Shown piece by piece: positions 9,536 to 22,075 of a stretch of 64,000 nt of DNA. Below the pieces are notes generated by a model. The model saw only the letters and a program-made list of their open reading frames with translations, was not told the DNA's origin and did not search any database. Source of the stretch: Arion vulgaris (taxonomy: Eukaryota; Mollusca; Gastropoda; Stylommatophora; Arionidae). The position numbers and the translations under genes were made by a program. Each line of letters starts with the position of its first letter. Positions within the stretch are counted from its first letter, which is position 1. Location of the stretch: positions 13,194,414 through 13,258,413 of the forward strand of contig CM036762.1 in assembly GCA_020796225.1 (NCBI GenBank), given 5' to 3'.

Positions 9536-10250
9536 AATATAAAATATAATAGTAATAATAATAAAGCTCATAACCCGTTAGAGCCGTAGGGGTGTCACTG
9601 TGGAGACATCAGCAAAAAAAGCACGACATGAATCTCTGTCTTCAACTCCTCGAGCGAGTGTGGAGAAACTCTGCCCTGACCAGCTCTTGATATTGTAAAA
9701 CCAGGATTTTCTCTACCCTCCTTTCTTTCTTCCACCCTCAACTGTTCCCTGTAGGATAGTCTTAGAGAATGAGCTATGTTTCATCACATGGCCGAACCAC
9801 GTAAGTTTACGCCGTTTCACGATTATCAAGAGTGGTATTTGTCAACCTGCAAGGTTGTTTATTTGGTCTCCTACATAAATATTCGTCTTATATTCTATGT
9901 AACTAATACGTAGCACCCGTCTGTAACACTTATATTCGAAAGCCTGTATTCTTCGTCCCAGTTCTGCATTGAGCGTCCAGCTCTCACAACCGTATAAAAG
10001 AATGGATAGCACCAGCGATCTGTAGATATTGATTTTTATCACAGTACTGATTTTGCTTTTCCATATCACATTTAGCCGAGACATAGCGGCTGAAGCCATC
10101 TCAAGTCTTGACTTTATCTCCTTACCAGAGTTACCATCGATGCATATGTAGGACCCGAGGTATTTAAAGGTTTCCACTTCCTCCAGCTTTTATCCGTTTA
10201 GCCGTATGTACATATTCAATATACAATGGTTTCATTGAGATATTAGATGA
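9536..10250 (-). pseudogene. LINE reverse-transcriptase C-terminal region
   Basis: The minus strand reads EEVETFKYLGSYICIDGNSG, LSILLYGCESWTLNAELGRR and YKCYRRVLRIS, then in another frame RRKLTWFGHVMKHSSFSKTI, a stop, and SWSGQSFSTLARGVEDRDS. FKYLGS, LLYGCESW, WFGHV and the basic tail are the usual order in the thumb and C-terminal domain of invertebrate LINEs. The element ends in a (TAT)n-type tail at 9,540-9,570, complement of AATAATAATAA. A frameshift near 9,842 and at least one stop make it dead. The palm domain is missing, as in a 5'-truncated insertion. Confidence 0.85.
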
Positions 10251-10430
10251 ACATTGCCTGCACATGTTTCTGTATTTTATTTCGACATTATTTCGCTTAC
10301 GTCCGGATACTGCAGACTCAACAGACACATAAACTGGGAATAATAAGTCGCTCTCTGCTGGTGTCAGCAGGCGGAACAAACACCGGAGCATGTCCTGCAA
10401 GACTTATCTTCTCCTGTGTGATCCGAGAAG

Positions 10431-10608
10431 CAGAGCCGTGCCGTGCTATGATGCAGAGAGGTGATCGCATCAGGCGGAACCGTAAGGGGGCGGCATAAAC
10501 AGCAAAATCAAAATTACAATTGAAGGTTGTTTTAAATTTTAAAAAACATTTAAGGGGCGGCATTTCTAAGACTTGCATCATACTGAGAAAATATACCGCA
10601 CGGCCCTG
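10431..10608. mobile_element. Probable hAT-like MITE (178 bp), degraded
   Basis: The left end CAGAGCCGTGCCGTG and the right end (reverse complement) CAGGGCCGTGCGGT are inverted copies; TATGATGCA follows both ends, closer on the left. Both ends start CAG, as in hAT elements. The flanks (CCGAGAAG, TCGGAAGC) are not a clean 8-bp duplication, so either the flanks have mutated or the termini are slightly off. It carries internal direct repeats of GGGGCGGCAT. No coding capacity. Confidence 0.55.
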
Positions 10609-10929
10609 TCGGAAGCAACATGTGGCCACACTAAGTCGACTTAAAAACTAAACTTTTGGGAAACGTAACAAAACTGAAGTTGATTGTCCAGTTTATGATC
10701 CACAGTAAACTAAGCGCATCATCAGAAATCGCCAAAGAAGTAGCAGAAGAAGAAGAGAAATGAACTATGATTGCACAATTCTTTGCTTTCTAACTAAACA
10801 GAAGATTTCAAACACCAGGATCAAGAACTATGAATTGCACAAGTTGGATTAAATATACATGTGAATATAAAGGGAATGTAAAGCACACAATCTCAGTAGC
10901 ATACAGGATGTCAAATGTGGTTATTATAC
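10609..10929. other. AT-rich spacer, no gene
   Basis: Nothing recognised beyond a short GAAGAAGAAG run near 10,746. Confidence 0.4.
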
Positions 10930-11110
10930 AGCCGAGTAAACATTTAAAGTAGTATTATATGTAAGAGATTTTTGTCCGTTTATATTGTCGGCCGAACATT
11001 TTGAGAAGTATTTAATATTTTAATTATTTTTTTATATTGTCAGGCAAACATTTTGATTATCATGCAAGATTACAATTATTTATTTAGTAAAGTCGGGAGA
11101 ACATTTGGTG
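10930..11110. repeat. Imperfect tandem repeat, ~52-bp unit, 3 copies
   Basis: TTTATATTGTCGGCCGAACA (from 10,979) and TTTATATTGTCAGGCAAACA (from 11,031) are 52 bp apart, with a third, weaker unit at about 11,082. A further relative may lie at 11,850. Confidence 0.6.
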
Positions 11111-11139
11111 CAGTCTAAAATAAGAGTCTAAAAACGAAA

Positions 11140-11365
11140 GATTGACTTCATTGTACCGGGTTTTACTATATTACTCCGTCTCTATCGGCAGAAATGGCAC
11201 GCCTCCTGCTGAGATTGTTGCATAAAGCACGAACTCCGTAGCTCTAGCAATAATCTTAGGGGTCTGAAAAAATTGAAGAAATGAATCGGTCCGGATTCAA
11301 ACCTAAAACCTTCAGGACATTAGACAAACGTCTTAACCACTTCGCCATAAAAACCCCCAGATTGT
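11140..11365 (-). repeat. SINE family B, copy 2
   Basis: The minus strand shows GGCGAAGTGGTTAAGACG (box A) and GGTTTGAATCCGG (box B), with the same body as 9,300-9,535 (landmark GCAGAAATGGCACG on the plus strand). Confidence 0.8.
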
Positions 11366-11429
11366 GTGCAGTATAAATGATAGAGGTAGGAAGACATAAA
11401 GAGTAGTATACCAGAATTCTAAGTGTGGA

Positions 11430-11620
11430 ATTTGTTCCGACCGTAACGGCTCTCAGGTCGACCCAGCCTCAATTGTGTACCAGGAAAAGCACTGACAAGT
11501 AAAGACGGCTGGCGTGATGTTGACCACATCACCCATCGTGTGCCGACGATCAATAAAAAATACGGGCCTATTATATAATATAGTATAATATAGGGTATTG
11601 TATTACCCTATATGCCATGT
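11430..11620 (+). repeat. SINE family D, 3' body fragment
   Basis: Contains GACGGCTGGCGTGATGTTGA, CCATCGTGTGCCGACG and AAAATACGGGCCTA, the clean version of the tail seen at 29,636-29,870 and 37,340-37,485. The head is degraded or missing. It is followed by a TATAATATAG-type AT run. Confidence 0.75.
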
Positions 11621-11710
11621 GGTATAAAAAGGTTAATTTTAAAAAAGTAATAAATACCAGAATTCAACATAGAGACAGGCAGACATATAGCGTAGTACAC
11701 ACGATTTTAA

Positions 11711-11815
11711 TATGTTTTGCTGTGTAGTCTGTCAATCAATGTGAACAGTATACAAGATTTTAGATTTTTGTTCAAAGTCTAGTTACTATTTTCTACAATC
11801 CCGATATTTTCAAGT
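11711..11815. repeat. Interspersed repeat H, copy 2
   Basis: Same sequence as 8,007-8,145, beginning around GTAGTCTGTCAATCAATG and including TAGTTACTATTTTC. Confidence 0.7.
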
Positions 11816-11849
11816 CATTAAATCATTTTTAACCATTTTAAGTTTTTAA

Positions 11850-12954
11850 TTTTTTTAATCAGGCAATCATTTTGTACATTAAAGTTTTTGGTATTAATTG
11901 GAAAAGCTTTTTTAATTATAAAAAATATGAATTTTTTTTTTAAAAATAAAAATATGTTTTCAAATTTGTTTTCTTAAATTAGTTTAGTTTAGTTTAGTTT
12001 GTAATATTCATACTTTTTTTAAGTCAAAAAAAAATTATAACCTTTTTTCTTTTTAAATAACTCTATTTTTTTTTCGAAAGGTCGGGAAGGGGATTTAAGA
12101 AAAGGGGTAGGGTTTTTGGGTTTAAAAAACAAAAAAAAAAATTAGCAAATCTTAAGAAAAAAACGTTACCCTGCAGTTTATTTTAAAATTTTCCCAATGC
12201 TAGTTGATGGATCAAAAAAAAAAGAAAAAAAAAAGATCCCCAAAAAGTTGGAAAAAAAAAAGTAACTAAAAGGTTTTTGTGGAAAAGGAAATGTTTTAAC
12301 TTAAAAATAGTTTGAAATCAGAACAAACAGCCAAAAAAATGACGCAAATTGCCCCAAATTCATTTTAAACCAATTCCTACAATTGACCCTTCTTGTTAAA
12401 AAATCGGGTCAACCCCCAATTAGTGGTTTTTAAATTCCCTTTTTTCCCTTTTATACTAAACCCCAAGTTTTTTTGACTAAGGTAGTAAAAAAAGTATTAC
12501 ATTTTTTATTCGGGACATATAAATGTTATATTTGGTCCCGCAACATAGATCTTTTCTGGACGGAAACCAAAATTCCTGTTTAAATGGGCTTTTTTTTAAT
12601 GTTTATGAGCATGCAGGATTTTATGCAATTTACACCAAAAGCCCCATTTTTTATTGAGGTTTAATATTACTGATATTTAATGTTAAATGAAATTTGTAAA
12701 AATATCACCATTTTTTTGTTGTGTTGTTTTCAAACAGTTTTTTTTATCTCTTTGGGTATGGGGGCCCCGGGACAGTTAGGGTCTGATTTGAGAAATTTTA
12801 CCTGACCCCCGGACGTATTTTGGGGGCCCAAAATTATATCTACCAAAAATGTAAACTCAAATTTTTGTAGGGGGAAAAATTGGGTTTCATAAAAAATTGC
12901 TAAAAACTTAAAACATTTTGGAGGGAAAATTAACTTTAAAAAAGTGAAAATATT
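11850..12954. other. AT-rich low-complexity sequence, no gene
   Basis: Poly-A and poly-T runs, including four tandem TTTAG units (about 11,979-12,000). No coding or repeat family recognised. Confidence 0.4.
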
Positions 12955-13955
12955 TTTAAAAAATACATAATATCAGGGAAATTAATATTTCTTGTAAAGA
13001 ACATATATTTTAACAAGGAAAATTTTTTCTTGTCAAACACATAGTTTTAAAAAGGGGACAATTAATATTTCTTTCAAGAACATATAGTTTTTAAAAGGAC
13101 AATTAATATTTTTTGTAAAAAAACACATAAAGTTAAAACAAGGACAATTAATATTTCTTGTCAAGAACAATATAGTTTTAAAAAGGACAAAATATTTCTT
13201 GTCAAAAACACAAAAGTTCTTAACAAGGAAAATTTAAATATTTCTTGTCAGAACAAAAGTTTTAACAAGGAAAAAATTAATATTTTTTGTCGAACACAAA
13301 AAATTTAAAAAAGGACAATTTCTTTAACACATATGTTCTTAAAAGGACATAATATTTTTTCAGAAAAATATATTTCTTAACACGGAAAAATTAATTTTCT
13401 TGTAAAGAAACATATAGTTCTTAAACTTAATATTTTTAAAAAGAACACTATAGTTCTTAACAATGAAAATTTATTTCTTTAAAAATAAAAGTTAAAACAA
13501 GGACAATTAATATTTCTTGTCAAAACACATATAGTTCTTAAAAAGGACATTTATTTTTGTAAAGAACACATGTTAAAAACAAGGAAATTTTTTTTTCAAA
13601 ACAAAAATTAAAAAAGGGGAAATTAATACTTGTAAAGAAACATAAAATTAAAAAAACAATTAATTTTTCTTTAAAAACAAAAAAGTTAAAAAAGGACAAT
13701 TTTTTGTCAGAAACACGAAAAACAAGGACAATTAATATTTTTTAAAGAACCATCAAGTTAAAAAAAGGAAAATTTTTTCTTTAAAGAACCATAAAGTTAA
13801 AACAGGACATTATTTCGTAAAAAACCATGTTAAAACAATGACTTTTTTCTTGTCGGGGCACATCAAGTTAAAAAAGGAATTAAATTTTCTTGTCGAACAC
13901 ATCAAGTTAAAAAAGGAATTAATTTCTTTCAGAACACATCAAGTTAAAAAAAGGG
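12955..13955. repeat. Satellite, ~45-bp unit, about 22 copies
   Basis: The approximate unit is AGGACAATTAATATTTCTTG, then TCAAGAACACATATAGTTC, then TTAACA. Copies vary in length because of many indels. Landmarks GGACAATTAATATTT and AAGAACA recur throughout. Confidence 0.85.
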
Positions 13956-13974
13956 GTTCAAGAAAAAGGGGAAT

Positions 13975-14175
13975 TTTTTCATTGGCTGGGTTTTTCTATA
14001 TTTCGTTCCTCAAGAAATGACAAACCGCCTCCCAAAAGTGTTCGAAAAACCGAACTTGTAGCTAAAGCAACAATATGATCTGGGAAAAAATGCCCCGTGA
14101 ACAAATAAATCGTTCAACCCCCAACATTGGAACCAAGATAAATTTTAACCACCCGCCACATACCCCCTTAAAGTA
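13975..14175 (-). repeat. SINE family B, copy 3 (noisy)
   Basis: Follows the order of 11,151-11,358: GGGTTTTTCTATAT, GAAATGACAAACCGCCTCC, ACTTGTAGCTAAAGCAACAA, AATCGTTCAACCCCCAA, then TTTTAACCACC (box A complement). It directly abuts the 45-bp satellite. Confidence 0.65.
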
Positions 14176-14179
14176 AAAA

Positions 14180-16760
14180 TTAAAGTAAATCTTTGGTTCT
14201 GGTAAAGAACAAAATTTGAAAAATTTTAAACTTGGTTCAATAAGTCACAAAAAATATCAATAAAAAAGAAAGAAAAAAAATAAATATTAAATGGTCTTAT
14301 AATCTGAAATCAAAATTAATATCTCTTCTTCAACAAAAATGTATTTAACCTCAATTTAAAAAATAAATTTTTTCCCACTAAGGGTTTCCCTTTTCCGTTA
14401 TAACCCTCCCTCCATCGACTTTGATGTCCCATAATGAAACCTGTGCATTCGACGCCAAGAAAGCCCCCGGCCATCTTCACAACCCGGTCGCCCTTTTTGA
14501 CTGCTGGACTTTTGATTTTTAAAACTGTTCTTCTTTGCGGGGTTTTTTAAAATTTCTAAATTTGAGTCAAAGATCCTTTCAAATTACACAATTTCCCTTT
14601 TCCAAGATCAACAGACGACAAGGGGTTAAGGATCAAGTCCCCTTTGACGTGAATATCCGCAAATTCGGGTTGGTAGAACAAAAGATATTTAAAAATGTTC
14701 CCTTTTCGACTTCTCCAGAGGGTACAGTTTTTTGGATGAAGCCCGACTTCTTGGTATCTGGACCCTGAATGTTTCTTGTGTCGTCCATTAAAGAATTAGT
14801 TTACCTCCCCACATTCTCAAGAACGTCTAAACGTCCAAATTTTTTTACAGTCTTCTCTTATTTTTTCCCGAACTTTGCGATCATTCAGGTCCCGGCCGGG
14901 AAAATCTATTTGGTTTCCACCACGACATACATTTTGTCAACCCCTACTTACCTATTTTTGTCCCGCCCACGTGAATTTGCACCAGGAAAAGGAATAATGC
15001 AATGGATTTTCCCCAGCACGGGAACCGGTTACATTAAACCTTGTTTTTCAGTTGTGACCCAATTAGTTTCGTAAAAAATTTTAAAATGTAACTGAAATTC
15101 AAAAAGAAAGCTTTATCCCCAAAAAAACGCAAACAGTAAAGAAAAAAACCAAATAAACTAGATATGTACGACTTATCCTTAAAGACAGGGCCATCGGATT
15201 CGGCAAACACATGCCCCAAAAAGGGGTTAAAAGTTTGGTCCTTCTTGCCAGCTTTTCCTCTAATGTAAGGTGAAAAAGTTGACTTTATTTTAATTGTTTG
15301 AAATGACATGAATTATTCAAAAATAATTTTTTCGGGCCCCCATGAAGAGGGGTAATAAAAAAAACTAAAAAAACAGAACAAGGGAAAAAGAAAATGTAAT
15401 GTTATTGGAAGAAAATTAGAAGTAAAAAGAAAGATACGTTAATGAGGAAAAAAAATGAGAAGTGCTATGGGATGGAAAAAGAAAAAAGAAACAATGGAGA
15501 GAGTTTAATGGGTGAAAAAAGATCGAGGAGAAACGTTCAATAAAAAAGAAAATAAACTGTGTATCTAATGAGAAAAAAAAAAAGAACAACTGTATGGTAA
15601 AGAGAGAAGGGAGAAAGATGTCATCAGACAAAAAATATATATTAAAATTCCCGGCCCAAATGAAACCCCCATGAAACATACATTTTGCTTTTCAATGTGT
15701 TTTTTTTCATAATTCAACATCTTTCCACCAATAGCAATATTTTTTTTCAAAGATAGGTATAAATGGGTTTAATTCAGTTCAGTATTTACTTAAAAAAATA
15801 AACATCACAAAAGAAATAGTTTTTATGCTGAAGAGTTAACTGTTTTTTCCCAAACGAAAGATGACGTTCATATTGTTCAAACCGGTGGTTCCCCGACAAT
15901 TTCATTTCCTTCAAATCACAATTCACCTAGATAAACTTAAGTTTTAATTAAAGGTATGGGTCACTTTAGTTCCTTATACTTTTAAAATGTTTTCATTTCC
16001 TTATGCGTATTAATTCAGTTACGATGTAGATGGTGTGAAAATTTCCCGTTTATTTGGTTAGTCAGCCCCATCATGCGCTAATAATGTCAGTTTATCTTAA
16101 GAACGATTTGATGCAGAATAAAAATTTTATATAGGGCTTTTTTTGTCCATTTTTTTTTTTAAATGAATAAATATCATTGTTTTTTTTAAAAGATGACGAT
16201 TTAAAAACCATACACTGTCGTTTTTTTATATCTGTATATACAAAGATCCAAAAAGCAATCGACTTCCCCATAACGGACATTTTCAAACAGCCCTGTTAAT
16301 TCCCTTTTAAAAACGTAACGCCCGTGTTTATAAATTGTTCTCAAACGTGTGGACAAAATAATTAAATTTCGTTCTACACATGTTCGAACATTAAAAAAGA
16401 TATTGGGGGTTTTAAGACATATTGGGGGGAATAACGTTGGTTAACATCAGTAATACAATAATAAACGGTTTTAAATATCTAATATTTTTTGATAAAAGCG
16501 GGATATAAGAACGAAAAAACATGGAATACAAGAGGGATAAATAGCAAATTTTTCACATCAAAGGAAATTCCCAAATTGGATGTAATCCTTAAGGTGCAAA
16601 ATTTTTTAAAGATAAAGGTATTAGTTTCATATATCCTTTAACTTTTAAAAAATCAAAAATATATTTAATAAAATTTTTTTAATATATTTGTTATTGCTGG
16701 TTCTAAAAAATTAATTTTTTTGTTGAATATCAATTTTTTTCATCACAGGACCAACCCTTA
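14180..16760. other. 2.6 kb without recognisable gene
   Basis: Several open frames of 60-100 residues occur on both strands (for example 14,535-15,074 plus, 15,034-15,309 minus), but their translations match no family I know and overlap on opposite strands. 15,360-15,600 is purine-rich on the plus strand. Confidence 0.4.
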
Positions 16761-16769
16761 GGGGCCAAT

Positions 16770-17010
16770 TTTCATTTTGACTAATGCTGTAAAACTCAGA
16801 CCCCAAACATGTCGGGGCCCCCTAATATGCGTGCCCCAAACTTATAAATCCTTACGACTCAAGCATAGTCAGGCCCTTTTAGCAATCTGACTAATCTGAA
16901 ACCTCACGGACTCAAGCATAGTCAAGGGCCCAATATGTCATATCGACTTGCTTTGAACCTGCTGGCCCCAAGCATAGTCGGGCCCAATATGTCTATCGAC
17001 TAATGCGTAA
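16770..17010. repeat. Short tandem repeat, ~53-55 bp unit, 4-5 copies
   Basis: Landmark CAAGCATAGTC recurs at about 16,859, 16,913 and 16,968, each followed by a variant of GGGCCCAATATGTC and ATCGACTAATGC; a weaker unit precedes them at 16,780-16,830. Confidence 0.75.
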
Positions 17011-18905
17011 ATCCTGCTTTTTATTTTTGCCCGAAACCGGGGGGTTACCCCGATTTTGTGGTATTTTAAATTTGACCCCCGAGTAAATAAAACATATAAA
17101 ACGGACCTTTGAAATCGAAAATTATACCCCAAGCGGTCTAAACCCAAATTAAACTGCACGGCCAAAAAGCTATTATCGCCCGAATCGCGCCCCTATCATC
17201 AAATTTAATATTGATCATTGTTCAACAAACATACGTTCTTGTACATATATCTATAACTATTAATGATGTAAACCCCTATGTCATCACATTAGAAATTCTA
17301 TCTATTGCTTGTCTATTCCAGGGGGAAAAATGTGTTTGATCCTTTTGTCGTTGGGGGATGGGGTTTTAATTGCGTTTCAAAAACGATGAGCCCCTTCTTG
17401 TTTTTTTGACCCGGGTTTTTTTGTAGGCCTTAAATTTTTTTATCCCCCTTTTGGTCTTCCTTCTCTAGTACCCATCTCTTTTTTTTGTATGCAAAAAAAC
17501 TATAAATAATAGTATTTTATTCAATTAAAATAATATATAAATGAAACGAATAAAAACCTCTCGTCTTTTAAACTTGGGATAAGCAATTTCTCCCCCCCCT
17601 ATCTGGAAAACCCCAACCCCATCTTGAGATCGATTTTGCCTCTCAGAAAAAATGCATTTCATGTCACCCTTTTTTCTTAACCCCCCACCCCCTTTATTGC
17701 CTGTTTTGTATTCTTTGATAATTTTTTCCAATGTGTCCAACATATCTCCATCTTCAAAAAAATATACCTTTAAGATTAAACCCCTTTAATAGTTATAATA
17801 TTTATTTATTTTGTTTTATTTATACCTTTTTGGGGTTTTTATTACAAATCAGCCATGGTTCTGCTTGGAAAATATAAACTGGGAAATTGGGGATCCCGTT
17901 TATTCAAATAAACAAAAAACAAAATTTCTCGGAGACACCTAAAGAAAAAGAAAGGAAAACAGTTGAGAGGGGAGGAGAGAAGGAAAAGAAGAGAAGAAAT
18001 GAAAAAAAAAGATAGACGGTTTAAAAACGGAAAGAAAAAAGGGGGAAATGATAAAGAGAATTGAAAAACGAGGATTTAAATTAAAATGAGAGGGGGACGA
18101 ATGATAGAAGATGGGAGAGAAGAGAGAAAAACGAAAAATGCCCGAAAAGAAGGAAAAAAAGAAAGAAAAAAAAAAAAAGATAAAAAAAAAAGGGAAAAAC
18201 CTCGGGAAAAGCAAAAAACAGAAAAACCCGGTGTAAAAAAGGAACAGGAAAAAATGGATAATCGAAAGTTTTTTAAATTATATAGGGAGAGAGAGAGAGA
18301 GGGGAGAGAGAAGCTGACATTAATTTAAATTGCTGAATAGATGCTAAAATACTGACACCCCTGCTGTAATTAATATAAACCATACAAAAAGTCGGGTCTT
18401 GTTCAACTCGTACAAAACAGTTTGGGAATAGTTCCCACAATGTTATATAACCTACTCAGAACGGGGGAGAATGGATTGTTTTCTGCAGAGAAAAGAGTCG
18501 GGACCAAAGTTTATCTTCAAGACTTAACCCATTCCCCCCGGGGACGATATCTGCCCGGGGAGACTTTTAAATATCTTTTTTCTTCTTCTTCAAACGCCCC
18601 CTTCGATCCGCCAAAAAATTACGTTTTGTGATTTTTTGTGACTAAACAGAACGAAAAACTTTAACCAGTTTGCGTCCACGGAAAGACATCCGTTTTTTTT
18701 GCGACGTATTTTTTTACGGGGAAATTCCTAGCCCCCACCCATTGCCTCTTCGACATCCCTTGTGATCGCTTTTCTATTCTGTGCCCCCTTTGGCCCGACA
18801 AACAACGGGGCAAATAGCGATTGCAAACCATTTCTTTAAAATAAAAAGGGGCGGGGTTAAATAAAAAAACGGGGGGGAAAAGGGGGGGATTGAAGGATGT
18901 ATCAA
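17011..18905. other. 1.9 kb without gene; polypurine tract at 17,940-18,315
   Basis: From 17,940 to 18,315 the plus strand is almost all A and G, ending in a GA microsatellite near 18,287-18,310. The open frames there (Lys/Glu/Arg-rich on plus, Phe/Ser-rich on minus) are composition artefacts. Nothing recognised in the rest. Confidence 0.5.
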
Positions 18906-18909
18906 CTCC

Positions 18910-19225
18910 CACGGGACTGCATCAAACTGTTCACGAAGGACCATAAAATGTCCACAAAGGACGCATCAAATAGTCCAGGGGGCATAAAACGCCCCGGGAC
19001 TGCATAAAATGCCCGAAGGACTGATCAAATTCCACGAAGGACCACCCACAGTCCACGAAGGACGATCAAAAATCCCAAGGACCCTAAAACACCCAAAAAG
19101 GACGTCAAAGTCACGAAGGACTGATCAAACAGTCCGGGGATTGCATCACACGTACGGTTGCACCGCGTCCAAAGTTGCATCCACAGCCCAGAAGGATTGC
19201 ACCCAACAGTTCACGATGAGATTTT
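18910..19225. repeat. Minisatellite, ~24-bp unit, about 13 copies
   Basis: The unit is roughly GACTGCATCAAACAGTCCAC plus GAAG, recognisable through recurrent CACGAAGGAC and CATCAAA. Confidence 0.85.
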
Positions 19226-21875
19226 AAACAAAACAGGCGAAAACATACAAACCGAAAGTTTTTTGTTTGTTTGTTTGTTTGGGGGGGGTTAAACCCTCTT
19301 TCCGAGGCCCCCTTTCAAAAAGGCAACCTTTTTTATTGGTTATATCAGGCTTTGGGGCCAAAAAACTAAAAAATTTTTTCCCCTTTCGAGATCGTGAATG
19401 ATGTTATTTTCGGGATGACTTCATTCCAATACGCGGACGTGGGGTATTTGCGAATGTGCAGTATTAACTTTTTGGGGGAATCACGCTTTAAATTTTTTTA
19501 TGCACTTTTTTGTGGGATGTGTTGTTTTTTTTAAAACAATATGACTTCTGCTTGACATTCTGTTTTCCTTTTTTTTGTCTATGGGTTTTAAAAAAATACA
19601 TTTTTTTTTTCTCATTATATGAAAAGGTGTCTACAAACTTTTGACGTCTCCCGGAAATTTGTTCCCTTGTAACAACAATGATTTTAAATATAAATCTCAC
19701 ACCCCAACCTGCTTTTTTAGCCATATATGATTTTTTTTAAATTTCTCAAATTTTGAACCCTACTATCATATACTTATAAATGCATGTGGGCTAAGGGCAA
19801 AGACAACAGACTAACTTCGTACAGGATTTACAAAATTTGTACCCTTCCCCAAAAAAGTATTACGGGCCCTAGTCATATAAAATCTGTTTCCTGTTCAGTT
19901 GTCAAATAAATTTTGATGTAGAAAAAGTATAAAAAGGTTCCCAGAAAAAATCATAATTGAAAATTTAAAAAAAAAATTCTACAAATTTATTTTTAAAAAA
20001 TAAAATATTCCGATTCAAAAGTTCGTGCACTGTCGCTGAATTTTCCCAGTGTGAAGAAATGAATCACTTTGGTTTATTCACTAAACCCTAATGACAATCG
20101 TAAATAAAAACTAATGAAACAATCACCCACTTTTTGTCAAAACCCCGGTGCATATCGGTTATGTCATCAATGCATATTTTATGTGCCCAACAAATATTAT
20201 CCCCCCATTTTGAAAAGGTTTTCATTACCATTTCAAAAAACATCACAATTTTTTTTTCAATCTGTTAGTCATGGGGGGTCTTCCTCCCCCTTTGGGAAAA
20301 ATGCCCTTCTTTTGGGAATCTCATTCTCTTTAAATTTCCTAAAACCGATTTATTCTATGTACAAGCCCTTTCTTTATTCTGAAAAATTTTTTTGGTTTTT
20401 AGGGTTTTTTTCCCTAGTATTTTCTTTGAAAAAATCCCCTCTTTTCCCCCTTTTTATTGATCGTGGCGTAGTCAAATGGGAGAAATTTTGGAAGACAAGC
20501 AAAAAACATATTGCAAATTTTAAGATTTGTGTAGTTGTTGAAGTGTTTTTGTTCAGAATTATAAAAGGACGTTATTTTTGTACTATTTTTTTATCGACAA
20601 TTTTTCCTTTTTTCTTCCCTCTTTACCTCTAGCAGAGTAGTGCAATAAACAAGTCGTCCTTTTAATTTGTTTATATTGCCCGTTTCCTTTCCTTTACATT
20701 CATCTTTTCTCTTATTTTTTCATATCCGTTCTTCTTATTATTTGTTCCTATCTTTTGTTTTTTTTTTTACATGGGGGGTATCAATTTTTTAAACCCAAAA
20801 CTCTACTGTACAAAAAATTTTCCCGTTTTAACATTTATTAAATTCTTCAATTTTTTTTTTAAAAGGGGGACAAATCAATGATTTATTAACTATATTTTAT
20901 TCTCCGTGGGGAAACGGATTTTTTTGTGGGGGAAAGGAAAAAATTTTTCCAAAAAAATCAGGTTTGAAGGGGAAAATTTTTTTTTTATTTTTATTTGTCT
21001 ATTCAGGAAGCTTTTCCCCCTTTATATGCGATTTTTTAAAAAATAGCTCACAACTCGTAAACCTGTCAAAAATACATTTCTACCAGATGTATATTGATGG
21101 AAAAGGTTTATAAACTTTTCTAGATGTATTAATTTTATTTTATTTTTTTTAATATCATTTTTCTCGTCCCGTTTTTCCAATAACGCTGTTTAATTAACTG
21201 TGCACGACGCCCCAAAAATTTCCCTACGAATAGTATAAATCCTATTTGTCTGGTTTAAAAAACCCAAGGGAGGGGGGGTCGGGGTCGTTAGTTCAATGGT
21301 TAATGACCCATTTCTACTTTCCTGTAAATTGCACTGAAAGGTGAACTAAAAATTATTGGAAACGCGAATTTGATTGTATGATATTTGCGTTTTTGTTCAA
21401 CTATTAAAGCTAACGTCCCAAGTTAAAATAATTATGAACAAGTAATTTTATGGAAGACTAAAAAAAAGGAAAAAAGTATCAACTCAAAGTGGGTTTAGAA
21501 AAGTTTTTGGACCATATATTTAACGGAACAGCATAAAAACAAAAAGATAATATAATTTTTCCCAAATGCTCCCAAAAACTTTTGATTGGTAAAACAGTTT
21601 TCCCGTGGGCGTCCCCCCCGGGGGCTAGATTCTGGGGGGATATGTGTTCAGGGAAAATGGGGTTTTACGAAGGGCAGTGGTCTTTATAGAAAAAAATTTA
21701 ATAAAAATATTTTAAAATAAATTATTTTATAATTTTGTTAATAATCAAAAAAAATTTGAATTCTGATTTAAATTCATCTTTCCTTTTTACACGATCCTTT
21801 TTTTCCTTCAATTTCTATTTATGTCTTCTTTGACCAGATTACAGAAATATTTTAAAATTTTCATGTCAAAGAGAA
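19226..21875. other. 2.6 kb without recognisable gene
   Basis: Holds a (TTTG)n microsatellite at 19,258-19,281. A plus-strand open frame at 20,114-20,632 is Phe/Ser/Pro-rich with no motif, and I do not call it. Around 21,283-21,310 GTTAGTTCAATGGTTAATG faintly resembles a tRNA box A, but no box B follows. Confidence 0.4.
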
Positions 21876-21879
21876 AATA

Positions 21880-22075
21880 ATTATATATGGGGAGGGCTTT
21901 GGGGAATTTTTTAAAATTTTGGGAAAGGGTTACAATGTTTTTAAAAAGTGGGGTGGGGTTCAATGTTTTTTTGGCAAAGTGGGGGGTTGGGGCGTTAAAT
22001 GTTTAGGGGAAAGTGGGCGGTGGGCGACAATTTTATTTTGGCAAAGTGGGGGGGGCCAAAAAAGTTTGGGAATCT
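21880..22075. repeat. G-rich tandem repeat, ~38-bp unit, 4-5 copies
   Basis: Units contain CAATGTTTTTTTGGCAAAG followed by TGGGG. The leading part (TTTTCATGTCAAAGAG and TATATGGGGAGGG, 21,855-21,895) is matched in inverse orientation at 28,850-29,010. Confidence 0.7.

Noticed and set aside
10247..10629. Opposing open frames with a Cys-rich end
   Set aside because: Both run across the proposed MITE at 10,431-10,608; no domain recognised.
14535..15309. Overlapping open frames on both strands
   Set aside because: No recognisable family in either direction; noisy sequence makes frames meaningless.
18086..18328. Lys/Glu-rich basic protein
   Set aside because: Direct translation of a polypurine tract.
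20114..20632. 172-codon open frame
   Set aside because: Phe/Ser/Pro-rich, no known motif, inside the noisy segment with heavy homopolymers.
21283..21340. Possible tRNA gene or SINE head (GTTAGTTCAATGGTTAATG)
   Set aside because: Resembles box A only; no box B or acceptor stem follows.
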